Positions 41,258-50,801 of a stretch of 64,000 bases of DNA are shown piece by piece. The position numbers and the translations under genes are program-made. The stretch lies in the NCBI GenBank assembly GCA_028564675.1, contig JAOVVO010000113.1:62001-126000 (forward strand). The letters are read 5' to 3'. The first letter of the stretch is position 1. The number at the start of each line of letters is the position of its first letter. Under the pieces are notes generated by a model, which worked only from the letters and a program-made list of their open reading frames with translations, did not search any database and was not told the origin of the DNA. This DNA comes from Onchocerca lupi (taxonomy: Eukaryota > Nematoda > Chromadorea > Rhabditida > Onchocercidae).

Positions 41258-41269
41258 AAGCGCTTATAG
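30861..41269 (+). CDS. UBN1: ubinuclein (HIRA histone-chaperone complex subunit)
   Basis: Ubinuclein, the animal relative of yeast Hpc2, binds histone H3.3 and works with HIRA and CABIN1 in replication-independent chromatin assembly in the nucleus. About 26 exons are needed. The Hpc2-related (HUN) domain spans the exons at 31738-31849 and 31940-32089 and reads GYDLTDPFIDDTEAYDEH, then GGFYVNRGKLEF, the H3.3-binding signature. The conserved ubinuclein middle region follows: 33421-33551 (LRAMIDIYKQKTKEFG), 33706-33840, and 36167-36642 plus 36900-37006 (KRFVWTDSLRAALKKQI, then YYTVRPLFKDYVKFGD). After this come a Ser/Pro-rich linker, a long charged helix rich in E, R and K (about 38222-38998), an acidic stretch (IEEVELGADTEIDMNTEE) and a Ser/Gln-rich tail with a polyglutamine run, stopping at 41267-41269. 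The middle exons at 34227-35554 are low-complexity and their edges are uncertain. One or two vertebrate paralogues exist (UBN1/UBN2), and which is closer cannot be told here. The gene might alternatively be split near 37.7-38.2 kb. Confidence 0.88.
41207..41258 (+). repeat. CAG/CAA trinucleotide repeat encoding polyglutamine
   Basis: A mixed CAG and CAA tract, interrupted by one CAT (His), encodes about 17 Gln near the C-terminus of ubinuclein, a few codons before the KRL stop. The purity of the repeat suggests it may vary in length between individuals. Confidence 0.85.
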
Positions 41270-43826
41270 TGAACAACAAGAGCAGAAAATGAATGCTTGA
41301 AAGCATCATCAAATGTGTAGTAGTAATTAGCGATAAATATTTCTGTTTTTCTATAAAGCTTCTTCATGGTACTTTGACAGATTTCGTGCTTTCTTTTAAG
41401 TCATGAATATCTTTCAGTAATTTAGTTTCTTCATCTGATTTTCATTTTCATCCATTTAAAAATGCAAAATGTATTCATTTATGAAACTAAAACAAATTGA
41501 AATGATTTTGCCAGATGAAAAGCCGATTTGCAACAACACTTTTTTTGTTTATACATAGATATTGTTGATTTATTTCTTTCTTTCCTAAATTTTCCAAATC
41601 AGAAGACATAATTATTGGCCTAATTAAACATCGTTTGCCTTTGGTGAACTTTGAATAAGTTGGAACATTGCAAAAGAGCAATTATAGATTGCAGTAAATA
41701 AAAATAGGGTAAATTAATACTTGATTCTAGCATATTTAACTGTGAACTTCTTTTACTTTTTAATCACATCGAAATTGAGCGCAATAGATTATTGTTCTTG
41801 GACCTTAAAGAAATACTTTTTCTGACTCTTTCTTTCCTGTAAACGATCAAAATATAGGTCGTAAAATGAGCAGAAAGTTATATATATACTTATATACGTT
41901 ATATATAAACATTCTCAGTAGATTGATAAATATTCCAATTTTTTCACTATGCGTCTGTCAGAGTGTTCAATAATGCTTGGTGGATCAAACATTCTAAAAT
42001 CATCATAATGCAAAATCTTCACATTCACTATTTTTCCAACTTTAGTTTAGTCTCAATTCCTTATAGAGAATAATATTAAACTATTGGCAAGTTCGAATTA
42101 AAATATATTTCTTTCTCCTTGTAAATCCAATTACTGTTTGAGAATTTGCTTTTGATATTTAGAAGTTTGAGAACAAGATTCATGCATACTTTGTTTTGTC
42201 AGGAATTTAATACTTTCTTGTTTTAAAGAGGAAGACGTCATAAATCGAAAGATTTAATTGAAACTGATAAAATACTATTGAGGTATTGTTTCATCATCAG
42301 TTTTTAATTTGTAATTTACAGATTTTTATATGAGTTTATAACTTGTTATGAATATTTAAAGTCTGATTCTGTGTATATTTTTTACTATTATATTAAGGAG
42401 AAAATGCATGAAATTAATTTAAATTAATCAGTTATTTGGTCAGTATCTTTCAACTTCGCTGAATAAGCTTTTCTTCGATTTAATTAATGTATATGACAAT
42501 GTTTGTATTGTAAGCTTATTTTTCATACTTCTGAAGATTTAATCATCAGTTTTTAAAAATTAAGCTAGATCTTAGATTTGTATATTTGATGGATTTTGGT
42601 TTGAAATTCGTCTTGGTAATATATTTTTGCATGAAATTAGTAGACTGTATAATAATTATGTTTGAATTGTTCATCAGCTGAATTTTGTTCCCGAAAATGA
42701 GTTAGAAGATATGGTAGATGAAATTTTGGATATCCTTCGCAAAGATATTCATACTAGCTTTCTACTTTGAAATGCAGATTTGCATTATGCTATTTATCAT
42801 AAGAATTATAAGCAAATTTATGTATAGAACTCTTACGCAAATCCCAATCAACGCTGAATCTATTTAACATGTGAATGAATAATTTTAATGCAAATTTATA
42901 TATGATTTATATTTATTTAAAATTTATTCCAATATATTGTAAGTTTGCATTCATGCAAATTTACAGTATGCAAAATTTGCACTTTCTTTTTATCGAAAAC
43001 CATGAATACGTTGGAAATGAATGTATGATATATTCTTTGCATACGTATTTTAGAAAAGCGGTTATAGATCACCAGATGTGGAAGAAGATGGTTCAACGAT
43101 GTATGATAATGATTTTATTACTTGATGATGTTGTAGGTTTGAAATGTTAGTTTATGTTAATATTTTTGTTTATGATTGTTAAAGATATCTTCATTATCAT
43201 CAAGAGTAACATTATAGTAATCTTTTGGTTTAATTCTCGTATTTTCAAGTTCTACCTAATCAGGGTATGATTAATCTATGGCTTAAAATATTGGTAAAAA
43301 GACTGAAGCTGTTTTCTTTATTTCAGTTTTCAAAAATACATTATTCTCTCCAGCTGACAAATATTACGGTTTGAATTATTCATTACTTCATTCTTTCAAA
43401 TTAATAATTTAAATTTCATTGATTTATGAAATTTTATGGTCAAATACAATTAAGGATTTGTTCTAAGAAAGAATTTGAAAGAAGACATTCTTATAATTTT
43501 TATCTTTTGCTCATAACATTTATTGAAGACTAGCTTATCCGTCCACACTTGGTGTTGTAGTTCAGCTATTTTAGATAAATAAAATGTCCGCTGATTTACT
43601 TTTACCTGTCCTTACACCTTTGATAGCTTAAAAAAAAAGAAAAAGTGGGTATATCTAAATAAAAACACGCGCCTATTCGAATGCAACATTGTTTCGAAAT
43701 TTCAAATCAATCGATGAAGAACTTGCAACGTTGTGTCGAAAGTGATAATCAACATTTACACTTTTATTTACCTAGATTTATTTGGGGAACTACTCGGAAA
43801 ATTATGAAAATTATAAATAATTATAG
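41270..43826. other. intergenic region between ubinuclein and the protease
   Basis: It begins with the ubinuclein 3' UTR and continues as AT-rich sequence. The first exon or exons of the protease, with the expected signal peptide, should lie at its right end. A stretch at about 43690-43745 can be read as FRNFKSIDEELATLC, which resembles a secreted-protease propeptide, but its splice phase does not join the next exon, so it is not included in the gene. Confidence 0.45.
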
Positions 43827-43980
43827 ATCCAGAAAAATGTGGTGTCAGCAATATGATGTCGGAAAAAATTCGTTTTAAAATAATGGGTGGAGAAGATGCT
43901 TTACCAGGAGAAACACCATGGGCTGTAGCATTATTTTATGGCCGGAGTTTGTATTTTAACTATAATCACAATAATTTCAA

Positions 43981-44011
<31 letters not shown>

Positions 44012-47000
44012 GTTTTATCTAAAATATCATAATCCTTTTTGTTAAAGGCAAATTGAGAGAGACAATAGTTTGGCAAAATAAATTATATGTTCCTCTGAAA
44101 TTATAACTGAAGGATTAAAATTTTAGCTAGTTAAAGAATGATTAAAATTTTGAATAATTAAAATTTTGCTAATTAAAGAATAAACGGAATGAATTAAAAT
44201 GTTGGCATCTTTTATATAATCCGGTATCAGTAAACAATCGTATGATCTGTTGACTAACATGATTTTCTCATTTCTTATCATCTCCTACAACATTTATAAA
44301 TATTCACTAAAATATAATTATCTAAAAATGATGAATCATAAATTAATATTCAATACAAGTATTCGGATGATTAATCACTTTCGAATTATTCTAAAATATC
44401 CAATTTTTGATGAATCAACTCATATTTTTGTTTTACTAGAATGAAAAATAAACTATCAAAATAAATTTTGATCATATTATAGTATATTTGTGTACGGGAA
44501 CGTTGATATCACGAAAACATGTTATCACAGCTGCGCATTGCTTTAAAAAAATTTTAATTCATGAGTCATGCAAGTTTGTAATTTTTTAAATCAATTTAAA
44601 TTTTTGATGATTTCATAGGAATGCTAATAGATCTCAGAATTTTAGTGCAGCAAATTATCAATTTGATCTTTTCGGAGAGTTTAACGATGCCAGTAATTAA
44701 GGCAAATTTTAGGCCATATAAACTTTCGAGTAGATTTTAGCCGCAAAACTTTTTATGCAAGAATAATATCACTAGGATACAAAATAATCATTATCTATTC
44801 AACCAGTCATAAAAATTGGAGCCTTATCAATAAATTAAAAGTTTGGAATATACTGAATATTCAGTTTCACTAGAAAAATTCAGATTTTAATTTATTAATT
44901 TTCGGAAAAGTTGCAATGATATTCTTCTATTTTTCCATTTTTCTTCAATAACATAAGCAAATCGCCTATTTTGTGAAATAGATAATCCTACCATTAGATG
45001 TTCAGAATCCCAGAATATTCAAAGAAATTGGAAATCTGAGTCAAGACAATACTTGGGAAATAGCTGATTTTTAAAATTCTGATTTTTAAAAATCGATTTT
45101 GCAAAAGCTTCTACACATTTCTATTTTTCAAGACTTCTATTTTCAATTACGGATATTGCTTGGAAAATTAAAACTTATAAAAAAACTTGAAATTACAGTT
45201 TGAAATTAGGAATCTTGAGATGCAAAATTAAAGATTGTATCTGATCAAGATGACAAATATTAAAAATTGAGAGAGAAGTTTTTTTTTTTTTTTTTTAATT
45301 AAAGTGCATAAATTATACGTAAAACACATGTCATATACGTGGTACATACGTTCCTCCTGTAAATCTAGTTTAATTTAATTAATTCAAAAATTAATTAACA
45401 CAATTCAATTAATTAAAATGGCTGATAATTTCTAGCATATCATATGGTTATTATCAAGGAGAAGCACTTCGAATGTATAATATTTTATACGGTAGTAATT
45501 GTTTGCAACAACGCGATGAACATTTATGTTACATTGCGCCAGAAATGCATATGAATCGAATTATTCGGTAAAATTATAATTTTTAATTTTCTTTTTTGTT
45601 TTGTTTTCTTTTGAGATTTTAAATTGGATTTTAATTAATTAAATACTTATCACTTTAAATTATTGTTTTCTAGAATATTATTATAAATGAAGTTATTCAA
45701 ATTTCAAAACATTAACATTTCAATCAATCAATAGTTGAATCAAACGGGATAAATTGACAACTATCTTATGAGCTATCATCGATATCAGGACATACTGAAA
45801 AATAAAAAAACAAATTAATAGAGAAATGAATTTTTATGACAAAAAATTGTTGTCCCATGATATTTACTCCTGTTCAGCATATTAATGTAAAAAGAAATAT
45901 TCAAATGTTGACGTTTCATATGTTAAACAAAACTAATCGATATTTCATATCTCTTATCATCATATTATTCTTAAGTATTCATATTACAAATTTTAATTAC
46001 GATAAATATTTCAGAGCGCAATATGGACGATTTTTTCATGAGAAATGTCGCATAGCAGATTTTGCATTACTAGAATTAGAAGATATAATTGAAGAATCAT
46101 TAAATAACAATTATATTTGTTTGGGACATCGAAATATTATCAGAAAAGAAGATCAGATACAATTAATTGGTTATGGTTGGGGTTCTATTCGTAAGTTTTT
46201 TTTTTTTTTTTTGAATATTTCAAAATTTTAAATTTAACTATTGAAAAAGAAAAATCCTACGATAAATTAGATGGTCGAATTGTTAATAAGATTAAATCAC
46301 TTGCTTATGAAATGCTCATAAATTTCAGTAACTTCTGATGGAGAAAAGTCAGCAAATAATTTGCAATTAGTCAATTTTTCAAAAATATTAAATCGATTGG
46401 AATGTTTACAAATATCAAAAACAACTGATGCACTTTGTGCAATGGAAAGTATGGTAGCAAGCACATGTCAGGTTAATTAATCTGATTATTATTTTTTAAT
46501 TTTAAATAATTTAAATCACACATTATCGACCATCTATTTTTAATTATTATTTTAAATAAAAAGAAAAAAGCTACTTTTCATATTTTGATAACCACTAAAG
46601 TATGAAAATGAGCTTAGAAAAAAATTAATAAAATTATTCTTCAAACAAAAATCAATATCGTAGATGTAACTTATCAGAATGGGATTAAAAATTTCATATT
46701 TTATGGACTCTAAAAATTTTTGAACTTTCAATTTTCTCTTTTTTCTAAGCTAACTTTTGGATTTCTCTACAGATTTTGAGCAATTTTAATGAAAAAAATT
46801 TATTTTAATACTTGAATTATTATTGAAATAAAAAAAAAATTCAATACCTCCGTATTGTTCATCTTCATCAATTGATTTTTTGATTGAATTGTTTTTCAAA
46901 TTATCAATTTGTTTTCGAATTTCTCTTTGTTTACAAATCGATTGGTCCATGAAGTGTACTATCATTTCTTCTGTCATCTGTAATTGTAATTTCTAAGTTT

Positions 47001-48309
47001 TTATTTCCAAAACTTAATCATCTATAATCAATAGTTGATTCGTTCTTAAGATTACAGTAATCTAATTTAAGATTACAGTAGTCAACTTTTTTCATCTATT
47101 GTATGGACTAATAAATTTAACCAAAAAAAATTTCAAATTAACATACCGTTCCTTCATCGCATAATCTTTGCAATGTTTGTTGAACAAAATTGCATTTCGG
47201 ATGAGAATCCAAAAAAATTTCTATCTGCTTCATCAGATCCTCTTTATCTCCTCCAATCATTGGCTCTGCTTCATCACAAGACTGTAATTTATGGTTACTG
47301 TAACGAATTATTATGACCATTTTGATTATTCAGTGTAGAGCGTTTTTTCAATTTTCGATCGATGATTTTTTGCAAGAAATTCAAATCAGCGATGAAAATA
47401 ATCTTCGTGCAGGAAATTCAAACTCATCTTTCCTTTATCCTGAATCTCTTGCAAGAAATTCAGATTAGCGAAGAAATCTTCCTATAAAGAAATTCAGGAT
47501 CAGCGATAGATGATCTTTTAAGAAAAAAAAAAAAATTTAGCTTCACGCTGTTCTTGTAAATTTATGCATTGATCAAAGTGCTCAACATTTACTGATATTT
47601 AGAGTTAAAAAAAAAAAAAACTTAAACAAACCTGTTCGTTCGCAACTTTTTCATCCTCGAAACAATGCGTGAAATCCGTTGAATGATTCATTACTTCTGA
47701 CGTAGTCGTAATCTCATTGAATTTCCGTTGATAACGTAACTTAATCTGCTTTCGTTTCCTTGAAGAACTTTTGCTAAAAGTATCACTCGTAGTTTGACGT
47801 TTATCTTTCAGATTTGAGTTTGTACGACCCATGTGCGAATTTCTTCTTGCTTCAGAATCCGCTTAGACGTAATTTACTTAAGAATCTACTTAGACGTAAT
47901 AGCAATAACAACCGCTAGCACTTTTATAAAAAGGAATAATGGGAAGTCATGGAACAATTACGAATTCATTCAATACAAAATTATGCAAATTATTTTAGGA
48001 TTTTTTATCAATCTTTTGGATTTCGTTCAAATTAATTTATATAAGAAATTTTAAAAAATTTTAAATATATCCTATTATTCTTTTCAGGGTGATAGTGGCG
48101 GAGGTTTAGCTGTACTCGGATCAACCGGTCAATGGTCGCTACTTGGTGTTCTATCGCACGGAACGGATTGCGAACAACTGCGACGAGGTTATCCACCACA
48201 CTCTCAAGTATATACCGATATTTCTCTCTATGCTATGGATATTGATATATTCACCGGTTATGATAATGTTTTAAGACAGTTATATCTTAAATATTTATCA
48301 TCAGAATAA
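43827..48309 (+). CDS. S1-family serine protease (chymotrypsin fold), 5' end not resolved
   Basis: An endopeptidase of the trypsin/chymotrypsin family, expected to be secreted. Six exons are seen: 43827-43946, 44483 to about 44572, about 45435-45568, about 46010-46191, about 46329-46472 and 48073-48309. The first carries a Cys-Gly pair and the activation site K|IMGGEDALPGETPWAVAL. The second has LISRKHVITAAHC (catalytic His), the fourth IADFALLELE (catalytic Asp) and the last GDSGGGLAVL (catalytic Ser). The triad is complete. The residue six before the catalytic Ser, which sets S1 specificity, is Ser (ASTCQGDSGG) rather than the Asp of trypsins, pointing to chymotrypsin-like or other non-tryptic specificity. 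The usual Pro after GDSGG is Gly, and the usual SWG is SHG. The signal-peptide exon is not identified. The last intron (1.6 kb) hosts an antisense gene. The stop codon overlaps an AATAAA at 48305-48310. Confidence 0.87.
46786..47832 (-). CDS. unrecognised small protein, gene nested antisense in protease intron
   Basis: Three exons on the minus strand join in phase 0 with consensus splice sites: 47832-47632 (67 codons, starts MGRTNSNLKDKRQTT), 47281-47147 (45 codons, SCDEAEPMIGGDKEDLMKQI) and 46977 downward (MTEEMIVHFMDQSICKQ), stopping at 46786. The product would be about 175 residues. Exon 1 is Ser/Thr-rich with a basic cluster (SSSRKRKQIKLRYQRK) that could act as a nuclear signal. Exons 2 and 3 predict amphipathic helices rich in K, E, Q and I. 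No family is recognised. The final residues (FFFYFNNNSSIKINFFH) read like intron, and a donor GAG|GTATTG near 46848 suggests a further exon, so the C-terminus is unsure. The gene lies wholly inside the host intron before the GDSGG exon. Confidence 0.62.
47371..47519. repeat. four imperfect copies of a ~38-bp unit inside the nested gene's first intron
   Basis: Copies start near 47371, 47408, 47450 and 47484. Each carries GCAA(or G)GAAATTCA(A/G) followed by a (A/T)CAGCGA(T/A)GA-like block and ATCTT. They are intronic for both the nested gene and the protease. Confidence 0.65.
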
Positions 48310-48371
48310 AATATTTTTTATAATTCTGAATTGAATTTCGTCATATTGTAAATGTTTCTTGGTTTTTTTTT

Positions 48372-48640
48372 TTCTGGAATTGTAAAAAAAAATTCAGACA
48401 AACTTGGAAATTAGCAGGAATTAGAAGCAAACTTAGATAAATTTCGAAATTAGTTTCTTTCTGAAATTACAAAGAAATTTAGATAAACTTGAAAATTTTA
48501 GCATCAGAATTTTTTTTTCTTTTTTTTTTTGGAACTATTAAAAAATTTAGATAAATTTGAAAATTAGTATTGATTTTTCTTTCTGAAACTTTAAGAAATT
48601 TGATAAAAATTGGAAATTAACATTTATTTTTCCTTTTTGT
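48372..48640. repeat. degenerate tandem repeat after the protease, about four copies
   Basis: Units of roughly 50-95 bp begin TTCTG(A/G)AA(T/C)T and continue with AAATTTAGATAAA(C/T)TTGAAA-like sequence and T-rich spacers. Copies start near 48372, 48467, 48529 and 48580. The array starts about 60 bp past the protease stop. Confidence 0.65.
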
Positions 48641-49207
48641 ACGGTCAAAAATTTATTCTTAAAGAATCTTCGACAAACAACAGAAATAATTGAAATGGAA
48701 GAACAAGAAAAGAAGCATTTCCGCTATTTTAGTGAGAAAATCAAAAAAAACAAAAAATTTGCCCACACGGAAAACTGCAGATTCAATTTCTATCACTAAT
48801 CTTTTAAAAATTTTATCAATCAAAGTGACTGATAATCTTAATCTTCGTTCTCACTCTGGATCAATTCCTTTTTTTTTCTTTTCTTAACTCTCATACAGTT
48901 TCTCGATCTGATTTCTTTCGACGAATGGAAGCAAATTTTTGCACAGAGACCGCGTCAAAGTTGAACTGACTTGACACAGAGGGACAGCTTGGCCGGGAGA
49001 TTCGTGGAACGTGGAGAAAAGACGGGGACGTGAGAGGCGAGAGCGTGAGTTGGGGGACATGGGTGGCAAGGACGTGAGTTGGTGTAGCCTGAATTATAAA
49101 TGATCAGAAGCAATATTAGGTGTTGATTGCAGAATTTTCATCATGATAATACACAAAATCATTATCTTTGTGACATATCACTGTGTATGAAAAAATATTA
49201 GTAGACG

Positions 49208-49226
49208 TGACGTTTGCTTTACGTCA
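49208..49226. promoter_or_regulatory. inverted pair of TGACGT half-sites (possible bZIP/CREB-type site)
   Basis: TGACGT at 49208-49213 and ACGTCA at 49221-49226 face each other across 7 bp, about 30 bp before the splice acceptor of the proteasome gene. CRE/ATF-like bZIP factors bind such cores. Function is inferred only from the motif. Confidence 0.35.
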
Positions 49227-49230
49227 TCGT

Positions 49231-49260
49231 TAATTTAATCTTCTTTGATTTCAGGTGAGT
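49231..49260 (+). promoter_or_regulatory. splice acceptor directly abutting a donor-like sequence in the 5' leader
   Basis: A pyrimidine-rich tract ending TTTCAG (AG at 49253-49254) is followed at once by GTGAGT. Used as a trans-splice acceptor it would give a 41-nt 5' UTR for the proteasome gene. The TTTCAG|GTGAGT arrangement is also the form of a recursive splice site. Confidence 0.45.
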
Positions 49261-49295
49261 CATTACTTGGGAATCAACAATAGCATTGCTAAGTT

Positions 49296-50753
49296 ATGGT
49301 AAGTCTTTTTTAAATTAGAAATTGTTTGAACAAAATATTCTTATATATCCCTGATCCGTAAAACTTAAGTTTTTATGAATTTATTACACGTGCCTTGCGT
49401 GGACTAATCACATTTTTCAAATAGTTCGGAAAGACAGGAAAGTAAAGGAAAAGGATGACAATAAGTATGTCATCGCAATCACTTGTTATTTCAGGACGGT
49501 TTTGGGATTCTTATGCTCTGTTAGAACATTTTCACTACACTTACACTTCCATTTGCATAACTTGAGATAATTATGATGTCTCATTTCTGACGTCATGGTC
49601 AGATCTCGTTTTTCTCTTTGCAATTCTAATATACTTTATAAAAAACGAGTTAAAAATGAGACATTGTAATGTTTCCATTCGACTATTCAAATAAAAAAAA
49701 AAAAAACGCTTCACTAACTGCCGTAAATATTTTTAGTGATTGAATGAATACTGAGTATACTTGGATTTTTCTTCGATTGCCTGTACTTTTTTTTCTTTTT
49801 TCAAATTAATAATTGCTTTCAAAAAAAAAAAAAAGGAAAGAAAGAAAAGAAAAAAAAGACTTTTTTGGTTAGAATATCTGTGCAAAAAATTAGTATAATT
49901 TGACCTTCAGGCTCGACGTTATGATACTCGTACGACAATCTTCTCACCAGAAGGTCGCCTTTATCAGGTGGAATATGCAATGGAAGCTATATCACATGCG
50001 GGTACCTGTCTTGGTATTCTGGCCTCAGATGGTATCCTTATTGCTGCCGAGAAACGGAACGTACATAAATTGCTTGATGATGAAGTACAAATTTTTGATA
50101 TCTGTTCATTCTGATCATATTACTGTTTTCATTAATAATTGGTTACTAATTAAGTAAACTTGATTTTTTAACTAAATTTGATGAAAGTGCAGAGGAAAAT
50201 CTTCTGGTGAATTGAAAAATGGACTGGAAGAAAAGGTGATATCAGGGAAATGGATATTTGACGGAAAAATCTTCTATTTTTTCACCATTAAACAACCCAT
50301 GATTAGTATTAGTCTAGATTTAGATAAGTCACTTTTCATCCTCTGCTGAATTTTAGGTTTTAACTGAAAAAATATATCGGTTGGCGGATAATATTGCTTG
50401 TACGGTTGCGGGAATCACAGCCGATGCCAACATTTTGATCAATCATCTACGATTCTGGGCAGCAGATTACAAGTACAGCTACGGTGAGCATATTCCTGTT
50501 GAGCAATTGGTGCAGATGCTCTGTAATGAAAAGCAGCGTTATACACAAGTTGGTGGTAAGTTTACTTTATATTTTTGCTGATTTTTTCTAGAGAATAATT
50601 GTAAAATTATGATACAGTTTCTACAGTGTTTAACTTGGATATCTTTCGCAAGTGTTAAGAATTTGAAGTGTAACTGGAAAAATTTATAATTTCAATAATA
50701 TCTAATCAATATGTACTAGTTGAGTTTTTTTTTTTTTTTTTTTTACAGGCCAA

Positions 50754-50801
<48 letters not shown>

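Larger units (their letters stand above)
48641..49295. other. upstream region of the proteasome alpha-4 gene, with GC-rich island
   Basis: About 48945-49095 is markedly GC-richer than anything around it and G-rich on the plus strand. It includes GACGTGAG, GCGTGAGTTGG and GACGTGAGTTGG as echoing blocks and a GGTGGCAAG at about 49061-49069. The open frame that can be read on the minus strand here has no recognisable content. The island is best read as promoter or 5' regulatory sequence of the next gene. Confidence 0.5.

Noticed and set aside
40769..41312. Minus-strand reading frames (74 and 104 codons) opposite the ubinuclein tail
   Set aside because: They are antisense shadows of a Gln/Ser-rich coding exon (polyQ reads as VVVV/AAAA in reverse).
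42875..43150. Plus-strand 91-codon reading frame as a first protease exon
   Set aside because: It has no signal-peptide pattern at its start, and no splice join to the Cys-Gly exon at 43827 could be found.
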